Source: Corynebacterium alimapuense (GTDB lineage Bacteria > Actinomycetota > Actinomycetes > Mycobacteriales > Mycobacteriaceae). From it: 64,000 nucleotides of DNA. This document shows, in pieces, positions 51,373-59,868 of the stretch. The stretch spans positions 434,001-498,000 of the forward strand of contig NZ_PTJO01000003.1 of the NCBI RefSeq assembly GCF_003716585.1, given 5' to 3'. The notes under the pieces were generated by a model. It worked only from the letters and a program-made list of their open reading frames with translations. It had not been told where the DNA came from and searched no databases. The translations under genes and the position numbers were made by a program. Each line of letters opens with the position of its first letter. Within the stretch, counting starts at the first letter, position 1.

Positions 51373-52227
51373 TCAGCCGAGTGCGTTGATCAGCAGACCT
51401 GAGATTCGGTCGATCTCCGCATTAATGGCAGCATCGGAGCTACCGCTCACAGAACCCTTAAACTGCTGAGTGGAATTCCACACTGCCTGCTGCGCTGGAT
51501 TTCCCTCTGCCAGCAGGGAATCCGTGAAGGCATTGCGGACATCTTCGGTCATGGCCTCTTTGTTTCCACTTGTCATAGCGGACACCGAGAAATCAGAACC
51601 GAAAGAGGCCGTCGCCGTAAAACTCTGAGTGGAGTCATCCCAACCGAACTTCGTGCCGATGACCTGCGGGAGACTAGCTGTTCCGCCGTTTTGGACATAA
51701 CCATCGGCGGCCACTGGAGCGACCTGAGTCATTGCCTCAAGAACCGGGCCATAGGGGTTCTCGCGCTTTTTTGCCTCTAAGTACTTCACGGTGTCGAAGG
51801 TGCTGGTGCGAGAGTATCCCCAGTGTGCGGCGCCATAAGTTTCATTAAGGCCGTAATAGCGGGCCGTCTCGTTGATGCTATCGGGATATCTGGCATAGAG
51901 CTCTGAGGCGATCTGGTCATCGGAGACCCGAATCATCTGGGCTGCAGCATCTTTGTCTGCTTGACTAGCAGATACACGATAGATGTGATCTGCAAGGTAG
52001 AGCTTGACGATGGATAGCCCCGGACGCGACTCGTGCTCGTTGGCGGTTCCGACGTGAAATCCAGTCGGTGAGTATTCGAAGCTGATGGAGGTACGCACAG
52101 GTGCCACTATCTGGCCTGCCCCATCGGTGACTGGGGCGGGGGCAGCCGTGGCAACCCCCACACCCATCGGTGCCACGAGGAGGGCGCTGGTGGCACCGAT
52201 GATGAACTGCTTAGCCAGTTTCTTCAT
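51373..52227 (-). CDS. Secreted protein with class A beta-lactamase-like motif order
   Basis: A 284-residue precursor with an N-terminal signal peptide (KKLAKQF, hydrophobic core, ATAAPA cleavage site near 28-30). It has SIVK at 72-75 (SxxK), SDD at 102-104 where class A enzymes have SDN, and KFG at 192-194 where they have KTG. The order and spacing fit a penicillin-recognising fold, but the changed SDN and KTG make beta-lactamase activity doubtful. ATG 52227 is the natural start. It stands 5 bp from the convergent nuclease gene. Confidence 0.6.
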   Translation of the reverse strand: MKKLAKQFIIGATSALLVAPMGVGVATAAPAPVTDGAGQIVAPVRTSISFEYSPTGFHVGTANEHESRPGLSIVKLYLADHIYRVSASQADKDAAAQMIRVSDDQIASELYARYPDSINETARYYGLNETYGAAHWGYSRTSTFDTVKYLEAKKRENPYGPVLEAMTQVAPVAADGYVQNGGTASLPQVIGTKFGWDDSTQSFTATASFGSDFSVSAMTSGNKEAMTEDVRNAFTDSLLAEGNPAQQAVWNSTQQFKGSVSGSSDAAINAEIDRISGLLINALG

Positions 52228-52466
52228 TCTCGATTTTTCTCCCTGCTTGAGGGGCCTCCGGCGAAACTTCCATGAGGTCCATAAAGTTAATCCGTCCGGA
52301 AAGTACTCATCCAAAGAGTATCCCGTTGATCCACCAAACCTAATCAGAAACAAGCACAACTATGGCTAGTGTCCTGTAAAAGACTCTGGCTGAGCGGGAA
52401 CCAAATGCCTACCTAACGGGGTCTGACAGTGGTGAGAAGATACTGTCGCCACTTTAAGGACTTCAC
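52228..52466. promoter_or_regulatory. Divergent intergenic region with inverted repeats
   Basis: This 239-bp gap separates the secreted protein from the gene at 52467. It contains TACTC-N7-GAGTA (near 52305-52321) and, about 30 bases before ATG 52467, overlapping pairs ACAGT/ACTGT and AGTGG/CCACT. These may be operators. No promoter boxes stand out. Confidence 0.3.
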
Positions 52467-53060
52467 ATGTCTCTATGCCACGACGCCTTATTGCCTTGCC
52501 TGCAACCGCTGTCCCACACGAGAACAAACGGGCTTTCCGACGACGGGTTCAGCGACTCCCCCGCTTATATCGCACTGTCGCGTCAGCTTAGTGCTGGTTT
52601 CACCTGTGGAGGACGAGCGGTGAGCTATCGCGGACTGGGAGAGCTCGACCTGTCTGCCCACCGCGCTTGGGATACTGCGGCTGCCAATCTCTTAGCCCAA
52701 GCACATTCGACGGAGGGGGTCCGTTTCCTTACGCGTTCAGCCGAGCGCTTCCTTGGGAAGGGCGCACCAGGACTACAGGTTGCTATTCCTGGTGGTCCAG
52801 CGTCTGCCTGGCTGTCTCACCCGCAGCCATTCACCATCCTCGACCGACATGTATCAGGTCTATTAGGGGAAAGAGTGGGCTATTTGGTGCCCTCGCAAAC
52901 AATCCTCTTAGCTTTGCCGCTGTCGGAACTCGATGATCTGAAATGGGCCAAGCAGGCGAGTGCCCGAACCTTGGTTGGCGAGCAGTTGTTGAGCTCACCT
53001 GTGACATGGACACACGGTTTTCCGGTCGAGGCTCCCGCACCAATGCTCACACACCCCTAG
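52467..53060 (+). CDS. Unknown protein upstream of treY
   Basis: A 197-residue soluble protein with no signal sequence. It is rich in Leu, Ala and Ser, with SAGFTCGGRAVSYRGLGELDL, AHRAWDTAAANLLAQA and GLQVAIPGGPASAWLSHPQ. ATG 52467 has AAGGA six bases upstream. It ends 45 bp before treY and should be co-transcribed with it. I do not recognise the family. Confidence 0.7.
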   Translation: MSLCHDALLPCLQPLSHTRTNGLSDDGFSDSPAYIALSRQLSAGFTCGGRAVSYRGLGELDLSAHRAWDTAAANLLAQAHSTEGVRFLTRSAERFLGKGAPGLQVAIPGGPASAWLSHPQPFTILDRHVSGLLGERVGYLVPSQTILLALPLSELDDLKWAKQASARTLVGEQLLSSPVTWTHGFPVEAPAPMLTHP

Positions 53061-53105
53061 GGTGGTAGGTGAAGTTTTCCGCATCCCCCGCTTCCAAGGA
53101 GTCTC

Positions 53106-55598
53106 ATGCGCCGTCCCATCACCGCCACCTACCGTCTGCAGCTGCGCGGTCCACAGGCGGATCCCTCGGGTCGGTCTTTCGGCTTTGCCGAGGCCTCAGC
53201 CCAAGTCCCTTACCTGCGCGCACTCGGTATCAGCCACCTTTATCTCTCACCTATTTTCACCGCAGATCCGACCTCCACGCATAACTACGATGTCACTGAC
53301 CCCACCGAAGTAAACCCGGAGCTCGGCGGCATTGAAGGCCTTCGCGAGCTAGCAGCCACCGCGCATGAAGCAGGGCTGGGCTTGATCATCGATATCGTTC
53401 CTAACCATTTGGGGGTAGAAAACCCTCGCCTCAACCGCTGGTGGTGGGATGTCCTCAAAAACGGGCAGGACTCCGAATACGAGCACTATTTCGACATCGA
53501 TTGGCACACCGACAATGGCGCTGGCGGCAAGCTGGGAATGCCTATCCTCGGACAGCCTGGTGATGAGACGCTCTTGGAGTTTAAAGAACTCGAAGGCGAA
53601 CCGGTCTTGGCCTACTACGACCATGTTTTCCCCGTGGCCGATGACACTTTCAGCAGCCTCGATGACGATGCCCTGGAAGTCTATGATCGCCAGTCTTACC
53701 GCTTGATGTTCTGGCGTGACGGAGCGATTTCCTACCGACGTTTCTTCTCTGTCAATGGGCTCGCTGGCATCCGCCAGGAAGACCCAATGGTCTTCGAGCA
53801 CACCCACCGGATCATTCGGCATCTCATCGCCGAAGACCTCATCGATGGAGTGCGAGTAGACCATCCCGATGGACTGAGCGATCCTTTCGGTTATCTCACT
53901 CGATTGCGCGATCTAGTAGGCCAAGAGCGTTGGCTGCTAGTGGAAAAAATCCTCGAGGTCGACGAAGTCCTTGATCCGCGACTTTCCGTCGACGGCACCA
54001 CCGGCTATGACTCGATGCGCGAGCTCGACGGGGTATTTATCTCCCGAGAGGCCGAAGACACGATGTCGATGCTGGCACTGCAGCAGTCCGGATCGACGTG
54101 GGACGAAGCCGCGGTCACCGGCGTCCAGCAGCAGCTGAAGCGTGAGGTAGCTCGCGAGGAACTATCCGCAGAAATTCGCCGATTGGCCCGCGCCATGCGA
54201 CGCGATAACTTCTTTACCACCGGTTCTGCGGTGACGGAAAAAGATCTCAACACCACCATTATCGAGCTAGTGGCCGCTATGCCGGTCTACCGAGCCGACT
54301 ATCTTTCGCTCTCCCGAGTTACTGCCACGGTGGTCGCCGAGATGTCCCGCAGGTTCCCTTCCCGGCGCGATGCTCTTGACCTCATCGTCGCTGCCCTCAA
54401 CGCCAACGGCGAAGCCAAGGTGCGCTTTGCGCAGGTATGTGGCGCAGTCATGGCTAAAGGCGTGGAGGACACCACCTTCTACCGTGCTTCCCGGCTAGTC
54501 GCACTCCAAGAAGTCGGCGGCGCCCCTGGCCGGTTTGGAGTCTCTGCGGCCGAGTTCCACCTGCTCCAACAGGAACGTGCTCGCTTGTGGCCTAAGGCAA
54601 TGACCACGTTGATGACCCATGACACCAAGCGCGGCGAGGACGTCCGTGCCCGAATCATTGAGTTGACCGAGAACCCCAATGACTTCGGTGAGCTCGTTTA
54701 CCGCGTGACCTCTGTGATCCCAGCTCCGGACCCGGGCACCGGGCATTTCTTGCTTCAGAATTTGCTCGGTGTCTGGCCCGTCGATGGACAGATCACGCCC
54801 TCCCTTCGCGAGCGTTTCCGGGATTACTCCCTCAAAGCCATCCGCGAGGCTGGCGTACACACCAACTGGGTCGACCCTGTCGAATCCTTCGAATCTGCGG
54901 TCACCGACTGGGTCGACGTGCTTTTCGACGGTCCTATGACCTCCACGATCACCGAGTTCGTGGACGCTCTCGCTCGTGGCGCAGGCCAAGTGTCGCTAGG
55001 CCGAAAGTTGCTCCAGATCACTGGCCCCGGAATTCCGGATATTTACCAGGGAACTGAGTTCTTCGACGATTCGCTCGTTGATCCGGACAACCGACGGTTC
55101 ATTGACTACACCGCTCGCCAGCAGGCGCTGGAGATCCTGAGCGAAGAGAACTGGGAAGAAATCGCCGCCGAGGCCAGAGCCCAAGAAGGCGCCGATGGCC
55201 TCTATCCCTATCTAGAGGTGCACGGGGATCGGGCGAAACTCCACGTGGTCCATGAAGGAATTGTGTTGCGCTCACAGCTGCCGGAGTTTTTTGTCGGTGG
55301 CGACGTCCAAGCCGTATTCGCCGATGGGCCGGCCGATTCTCATCTCATCGGTGTCGCCCGTGCGGATGGCGACACTCCAGGCCAGTCCGGAATCGGTGTG
55401 ATCACGCTGGCGACCCGTCGCCCGCTCCTGCTTGAAGAACGCGGAGGTTGGGAAGGAACGACAGTGACGTTGCCGGAGGGAGTCTGGCTCGACCGACTCA
55501 CCGGCCGCAATTACAACGGCACTGTGGCCTTGGGAGAAGTGCTCAAGGTCTTTCCTACTGCGTTGCTGATCCGAGCTACTGTGGAGCGTGATGTCTGA
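53106..55598 (+). CDS. treY: Maltooligosyl trehalose synthase
   Basis: TreY turns the reducing end of maltooligosaccharides into a trehalosyl unit. The 830-residue GH13 enzyme has RPITATYRLQLR, LGISHLYLSPIF, HNYDVTDPTEVNPELGG, IIDIVPNHLGVENP, DGVRVDHPDGLSDP and KGVEDTTFYR, all typical of TreY. ATG 53106 has AAGGAG just upstream. It overlaps relS by 8 bases. Its partner treZ is at 58131. Confidence 0.96.
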   Translation: MRRPITATYRLQLRGPQADPSGRSFGFAEASAQVPYLRALGISHLYLSPIFTADPTSTHNYDVTDPTEVNPELGGIEGLRELAATAHEAGLGLIIDIVPNHLGVENPRLNRWWWDVLKNGQDSEYEHYFDIDWHTDNGAGGKLGMPILGQPGDETLLEFKELEGEPVLAYYDHVFPVADDTFSSLDDDALEVYDRQSYRLMFWRDGAISYRRFFSVNGLAGIRQEDPMVFEHTHRIIRHLIAEDLIDGVRVDHPDGLSDPFGYLTRLRDLVGQERWLLVEKILEVDEVLDPRLSVDGTTGYDSMRELDGVFISREAEDTMSMLALQQSGSTWDEAAVTGVQQQLKREVAREELSAEIRRLARAMRRDNFFTTGSAVTEKDLNTTIIELVAAMPVYRADYLSLSRVTATVVAEMSRRFPSRRDALDLIVAALNANGEAKVRFAQVCGAVMAKGVEDTTFYRASRLVALQEVGGAPGRFGVSAAEFHLLQQERARLWPKAMTTLMTHDTKRGEDVRARIIELTENPNDFGELVYRVTSVIPAPDPGTGHFLLQNLLGVWPVDGQITPSLRERFRDYSLKAIREAGVHTNWVDPVESFESAVTDWVDVLFDGPMTSTITEFVDALARGAGQVSLGRKLLQITGPGIPDIYQGTEFFDDSLVDPDNRRFIDYTARQQALEILSEENWEEIAAEARAQEGADGLYPYLEVHGDRAKLHVVHEGIVLRSQLPEFFVGGDVQAVFADGPADSHLIGVARADGDTPGQSGIGVITLATRRPLLLEERGGWEGTTVTLPEGVWLDRLTGRNYNGTVALGEVLKVFPTALLIRATVERDV

Positions 55599-56616
55599 TC
55601 GAATTGCCCGGCTGGGTAGCAGATACCATGACTGGATTCGTGCCCACCCGGATGCCGCCGATCATTTCGGCGGGGCCATCGAGGATCTACTCACCGATGC
55701 AGGTGTCACCTATGACCGAGTAGTCGCTCGGGTGAAGGAATGGCCTTCACTTAAGGCCAAGGCGCGTAAACGTAATCCCGATGGCACCCCGCTCTATCCT
55801 GATCCGTGGACCGATATCCACGACGTTATTGGTGTCCGGGTAATTACTTTTCAGTCCACGGAGATTCCGCTCGTTATCGGAGTCCTCCGCCAGTGGTTCA
55901 CGGTGGACCGTTCGGTAGATAAGACTGCCGAAACCCGGGTGGCTGGCGGCTTCGGCTATGGCTCCCACCATCTAGTCTTGCGGATTGATGAAAAATCCGC
56001 TGACATCGAGGAACTCGCCGAATACCAAGGGGTGGTATTTGAAGTTCAGGTACGCACCGTTTTGCAGCATGCTTGGGCGGAGTTCGAACATGATATCCGC
56101 TATAAGCGCGGCCAAGAGGAGCTAGATCCCCGAGTTGATCGGGCCTTCGCACTGGCAGCTGGCTTGATCGAGCTCGCTGATCAGCAGTTCGATCAGATCA
56201 TCACGCTACAGAATCCAGACACCTCACCGGCCGAAGATATCGAGTTCACCGCAGAGACTCTGCCGGGTGTACTCGCCATGCTCTTAGGCAATCGCTTCCC
56301 TAGGTCCCGTTCTGAAAACTACCGCTGGTTGGAAGAAATGCTCAATGCCAACGGCATCACTACAGTCCCTGAGCTAGAGGGATTGCTCAATGATGCCGAT
56401 ATTGACGCTATCCACAAGGCCGTGAACTACCGCTTCCGTCCTGGCCAGATTCGGTTGATCGATGATCTCTTGTTACGTCGTTTCGGGCAAGACCATATCA
56501 AGCGCACTGGTGGCTCTGGCGCCCGGCCTAATCAGCGTCGGCAGCAAATGGCTGCACGCCTAAAACGAATGCGCGCCGAACAGATCGTGCCACGGAAAAA
56601 GGATAAACACGGGTAG
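55591..56616 (+). CDS. relS: Small alarmone synthetase RelS
   Basis: A 341-residue protein with a RelA/SpoT synthetase domain: WTDIHDVIGVRVITF, GGFGYGSHHLVLRI and VFEVQVRTVLQHAWAEFEHDI. There is no HD hydrolase domain, TGS or ACT. C. glutamicum has RelS at the same place beside treY. The long C-terminal part after about residue 205 is less typical and basic at the end (RRQQMAARLKRMRAEQ). It makes (p)ppGpp-type nucleotides. The treY frame overlaps its first bases, so translation is coupled. Confidence 0.9.
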   Translation: MSDRIARLGSRYHDWIRAHPDAADHFGGAIEDLLTDAGVTYDRVVARVKEWPSLKAKARKRNPDGTPLYPDPWTDIHDVIGVRVITFQSTEIPLVIGVLRQWFTVDRSVDKTAETRVAGGFGYGSHHLVLRIDEKSADIEELAEYQGVVFEVQVRTVLQHAWAEFEHDIRYKRGQEELDPRVDRAFALAAGLIELADQQFDQIITLQNPDTSPAEDIEFTAETLPGVLAMLLGNRFPRSRSENYRWLEEMLNANGITTVPELEGLLNDADIDAIHKAVNYRFRPGQIRLIDDLLLRRFGQDHIKRTGGSGARPNQRRQQMAARLKRMRAEQIVPRKKDKHG

Positions 56617-56659
56617 TATGATCGGGTAACCGACTTCAACCCAGCTCTGGAGAACCTTG

Positions 56660-56788
56660 ATGATCTCTTCTATTCGCGAAGACTTCCCGCTACTCGCCGA
56701 CTTCATTCATGTGTGGGCGCTGTCGATCGCTGATTTCTTCCGTCCGATGAACATCGATTTCCCGCCGGCTGACTGGGGCTTGTTCTAG
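56660..56788 (+). CDS. Small ORF (42 aa), possible new gene
   Basis: ATG 56660 begins a 42-residue frame with CTGGAG seven bases upstream. It reads MISSIREDFPLLADFIHVWA onward, ending PPADWGLF. The product is acidic with an amphipathic, aromatic middle and four prolines. TAGTAT about 47 bases upstream may be a -10. Its stop TAG and the stop of the convergent S4 gene share the palindrome CTAG. It is too short to judge by composition. A role is unknown. Confidence 0.45.
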   Translation: MISSIREDFPLLADFIHVWALSIADFFRPMNIDFPPADWGLF

Positions 56789-57168
56789 TCCCTTCGACCA
56801 AGCAATCGGTCGGTCTCCCGGCGTTCGCGTTTAGTTGGCCTACCTGCCCCGCGGTCACGCTTGGGCATGGACGCAAGCAGTTCTTTTGATGGCGGCGGCG
56901 GGGAGTGGTCGAGATAGCACGTCTTGGCCACCGGAGCACCCACTCGTTTACGGACCGTGGCTAGGACTTCCAGATCGAGTTCTCGGTGGTTAATCCAGAT
57001 TCGCACCCGGTCCCCCGGGACTACCTGCTGAGCAGGTTTAACCGTATTTCCATTGAGTTTCACATGCCCGGCGCGCACTGCTTCTGCGGCGGCGCTGCGA
57101 GTCTTAAAAATCCGCACCGCCCACGCCCAAGCATCGATGCGGACGGGCCCGCCGTCAGGTGTGGTCAT
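56785..57168 (-). CDS. S4-domain RNA-binding protein (Hsp15-like)
   Basis: A 127-residue protein with an S4 domain: VRIDAWAWAVRIFKTRSAAAEAV, then RAGHVKLNGNTVKPAQQVVPGDRVRI, and a basic tail (RDRGAGRPTKRERRETDRLL). Hsp15 (HslR) proteins of this build bind free 50S subunits with a stalled peptidyl-tRNA. ATG 57168 is chosen. The longer frame upstream overlaps the next gene. It ends in a CTAG shared with the small ORF. Confidence 0.88.
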   Translation of the reverse strand: MTTPDGGPVRIDAWAWAVRIFKTRSAAAEAVRAGHVKLNGNTVKPAQQVVPGDRVRIWINHRELDLEVLATVRKRVGAPVAKTCYLDHSPPPPSKELLASMPKRDRGAGRPTKRERRETDRLLGRRD

Positions 57169-57176
57169 AGTCAGAG

Positions 57177-57416
57177 CTAGGCACCGTTGCGGTAGTTGTA
57201 GTTCACAATCTTCTGGATCTTCGACCAGTTGCGGTATCCGCCGACTACGGCAACTACTAGTCCGATTATGATCCATGCCCAGCTACCAAAGAGCACTGCT
57301 AGTGCCACGCCGCCGATCATGCCACCGCCAACGCTCAGGGCACCATTGCGGGTGTATCGACGAACGGCCTGCTTGCGCAGTTCGATGGGATTATTGGGTC
57401 GGTTCTGCATCGTCAT
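57177..57416 (-). CDS. Small two-span membrane protein
   Basis: A 79-residue protein with a basic start (NRPNNPIELRKQAVRRYTRNG), a first span at about 27-44, a second at about 46-62, and a short polar tail. The start may be either of two near ATGs. It lies eight bases upstream of the S4-domain gene on the same strand and probably shares its mRNA. No known family recognised. Confidence 0.7.
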   Translation of the reverse strand: MTMQNRPNNPIELRKQAVRRYTRNGALSVGGGMIGGVALAVLFGSWAWIIIGLVVAVVGGYRNWSKIQKIVNYNYRNGA

Positions 57417-57439
57417 GGCAACAGTCTATAGGCACTTTC

Positions 57440-58078
57440 TCAAGACTCCACCCAAGCGGTGCCGTGTGCTCGCAGCTCCGCCCGGCCAGAAGTCAGGGCC
57501 GCCAGCGTCGATTCCAGCTCTTCTCGCCTACCAGGGGCCACTGCCAGGATGAAAGTGACTGCTGCCGCGTAGTCGACTTCGGCCACATTCACTGCCCGCG
57601 AGCGCAGTTCGGCTTCTAATCTCCCGGCCTGAGCATGCGGAGATTCCACGGCATAGAGTTCACGGAGGCTGGAGGTTCTGCGTTCGATGAGCGGCAGAAC
57701 TTGTCCAACGCAATCGGAATAGGCATGGACTAGCCCGCCAGCGCCGAGTTTGACTCCGCCGAAATAGCGGACGACGACCACGGTGACGTCGAGAAGCCCG
57801 GAGCCACGAAGCATATCCAGCATGGGCTTGCCCGCGGTGCCGGATGGTTCGCCATCATCTGAGGACCGTTCCACCGGGTTCATTGCCTCCACATTGATCA
57901 GGTAGGCGCTGCAATGATGCCGGGCGTCCGGATAAGTGTCTTTGACCTCTCGAATGAACTCCCTTGCCTGCTGCTCAGTTGAGGTGCGCCGCGCAAGGGC
58001 GATGAATCGGGAGCGTTTAACCTCAGTCTCATTAATCCACGTGCGACCTGCAGCGGGCAGGGGGTAAGAGGTCAGCAT
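57440..58078 (-). CDS. IMPACT/YigZ-family protein (UPF0029)
   Basis: A 212-residue protein: SRFIALARRTSTEQQAREFI, ARHHCSAYLI, SSDDGEPSGTAGKPMLDML and VVVVRYFGGVKLGAGGLVHAY are the UPF0029 signatures, followed by a DUF1949-like C-terminal part. Family members act in translation control in eukaryotes. The bacterial role is unclear. ATG 58078 is taken as start. It is divergent from treZ with a gap of 52 bp. Confidence 0.9.
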   Translation of the reverse strand: MLTSYPLPAAGRTWINETEVKRSRFIALARRTSTEQQAREFIREVKDTYPDARHHCSAYLINVEAMNPVERSSDDGEPSGTAGKPMLDMLRGSGLLDVTVVVVRYFGGVKLGAGGLVHAYSDCVGQVLPLIERRTSSLRELYAVESPHAQAGRLEAELRSRAVNVAEVDYAAAVTFILAVAPGRREELESTLAALTSGRAELRAHGTAWVES

Positions 58079-58130
58079 GGTCTCTGATGTTACCTGGCGA
58101 GGGCCAGTCAAAACCCCTAGCCTGGATTGC

Positions 58131-59858
58131 ATGACTGCGCATGAGCCCTTTTCAGTATGGGCACCTTCCGCCCAGGATGTCCGTCTCCACCTCGACGATC
58201 AGATCTATCCGATGAGGCCGATCGACGGGGGTTGGTGGTCTGGCGACATGATTGCTGAACCCGGGATGCGCTATGGTTTCGGCCTCTACAACGGTCAAGA
58301 GTGGTCCAAGCCCCTTCCAGATCCCCGCAGCACTGCTCAGCCCGATGGCGTCCACGGGCTCTCCGAAGTCACTGACCCGGATTTCAAGTGGTCTTCATCG
58401 TGGACCGGCCGCCCGTTGTCTGCCCAGGTCATCTATGAGCTCCACGTGGGCACCTTCACCCCGGAGGGCACCTTCGAGGCCATCATTGATCGGCTGGACT
58501 ACCTGCGCGATCTCGGAGTCACCACCATCGAGCTCATGCCGATCCAGCCTTTCGGCGGAGATCGTAACTGGGGCTATGACGGAGTCTCTTGGCATGCAGT
58601 TCACCATTCTTATGGCGGCCCCGAGGGATTAAAAAAGCTTGTCGACGCCGCGCATAGTGCCGGCTTGGCTGTCTTCCTCGACGTGGTTTATAACCACTTC
58701 GGCCCAGATGGCAATTACAACGGAATGTTCGGCCCCTATACCTCGGGCGGATCCACCGACTGGGGTGAAGTGGTCAATATCTCCGGCCCCAACTCCGATG
58801 AGGTCCGTTCCTTCATCCTTGATTCGGTGGCTCTGTGGTTAGTCGAATACCGCATTGATGGCCTGCGTTTGGATGCGGTCCATGCCTACGATGACCACGG
58901 CGCCTATTCGCTGATGGAACAGATCCAATACATCGCTGATGACGTGGCCTCGCGCACGGGCGTACCTCGTTCGATCATTGCTGAGTCTGACCTCAATGAT
59001 CCTCGGTTGATCACTGAAAACGCCGCCGGAGGTTTCGGTCTGGCTGGCCAGTGGGTCGATGATATCCACCACGCTCTCCACACGATGGTCACGGGAGAAC
59101 GCCACGCATATTACGAGGACTATGGCTCGGTGGACGCACTGGCTAAGACCTTGCGTGAGGGTTTCTTTTATACCGGCAACTTCTCTAGCTTCCGAGGACG
59201 TGCTCACGGCCGGCCGCTAGATTTGGTTAACACTCCAGCACATCGTTTGGTCACCTACACCACCACTCACGATCAGGTAGGCAACCGAGCCAGTGGTGAT
59301 CGACCATCGATGAATCTCACGGCCACGCAACAGGTGCTCAAGGCTGCGATTATCTATAGTTCGCCTTATACCCCGATGTTGTTCATGGGTGAAGAATTTG
59401 GTGCTCAGACCCCGTTTGCCTTCTTCTGCTCACACACCGACGAGGAGCTTAACCGGCTGACCACCGAGGGGCGGCGACGTGAGTTCTCCCGCTCGGGATG
59501 GAGTGATGACGAGGTCCCAGCGCCTTCCGATCCGGCCACCTTCGCCGCCTCGAAATTGGATTGGGATTTTAATCCAGAGCAGCGCGAAATCCTCAGTGCC
59601 TATCGCCAATTGCTGCGGCTGCGCAAAGAGCTAGGACTCTCCCGTTCAGACCTGACCCGCCTGATCGTAGAGGTAGGCTCCGAGGACGAACCGTGGTTGG
59701 CCATGGGCCACCCAGAGGTCATGCTGGTGGCCAACCTCTCCGATAAGAAGCTGAGCGTTCCCTTTGGCGGGGAGCTGATCTATTCCTTCAGCTCACCTGC
59801 CGTCGGTGAGAGCTCTACTGAGTTGGGTCCTTGGGAGTTTGCGCTACTGCGCCGCTAG
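58131..59858 (+). CDS. treZ: Maltooligosyl trehalose trehalohydrolase
   Basis: TreZ releases trehalose from the TreY product. The 575-residue GH13 enzyme has the N-terminal domain (FSVWAPSAQDVRLHL), VIYELHVGTFTPEGTF, LAVFLDVVYNHFGPDGN, DGLRLDAVHAYDDHG, IAESDLNDPRL and MLFMGEEFGAQTPF. ATG 58131 is the natural start. The frame is open to 58077. There is no ribosome site, and TAGCCT ends seven bases upstream, so a leaderless mRNA is possible. It is separated from treY by five genes. Confidence 0.96.
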   Translation: MTAHEPFSVWAPSAQDVRLHLDDQIYPMRPIDGGWWSGDMIAEPGMRYGFGLYNGQEWSKPLPDPRSTAQPDGVHGLSEVTDPDFKWSSSWTGRPLSAQVIYELHVGTFTPEGTFEAIIDRLDYLRDLGVTTIELMPIQPFGGDRNWGYDGVSWHAVHHSYGGPEGLKKLVDAAHSAGLAVFLDVVYNHFGPDGNYNGMFGPYTSGGSTDWGEVVNISGPNSDEVRSFILDSVALWLVEYRIDGLRLDAVHAYDDHGAYSLMEQIQYIADDVASRTGVPRSIIAESDLNDPRLITENAAGGFGLAGQWVDDIHHALHTMVTGERHAYYEDYGSVDALAKTLREGFFYTGNFSSFRGRAHGRPLDLVNTPAHRLVTYTTTHDQVGNRASGDRPSMNLTATQQVLKAAIIYSSPYTPMLFMGEEFGAQTPFAFFCSHTDEELNRLTTEGRRREFSRSGWSDDEVPAPSDPATFAASKLDWDFNPEQREILSAYRQLLRLRKELGLSRSDLTRLIVEVGSEDEPWLAMGHPEVMLVANLSDKKLSVPFGGELIYSFSSPAVGESSTELGPWEFALLRR

Positions 59859-59868
59859 GAAAAACCGC

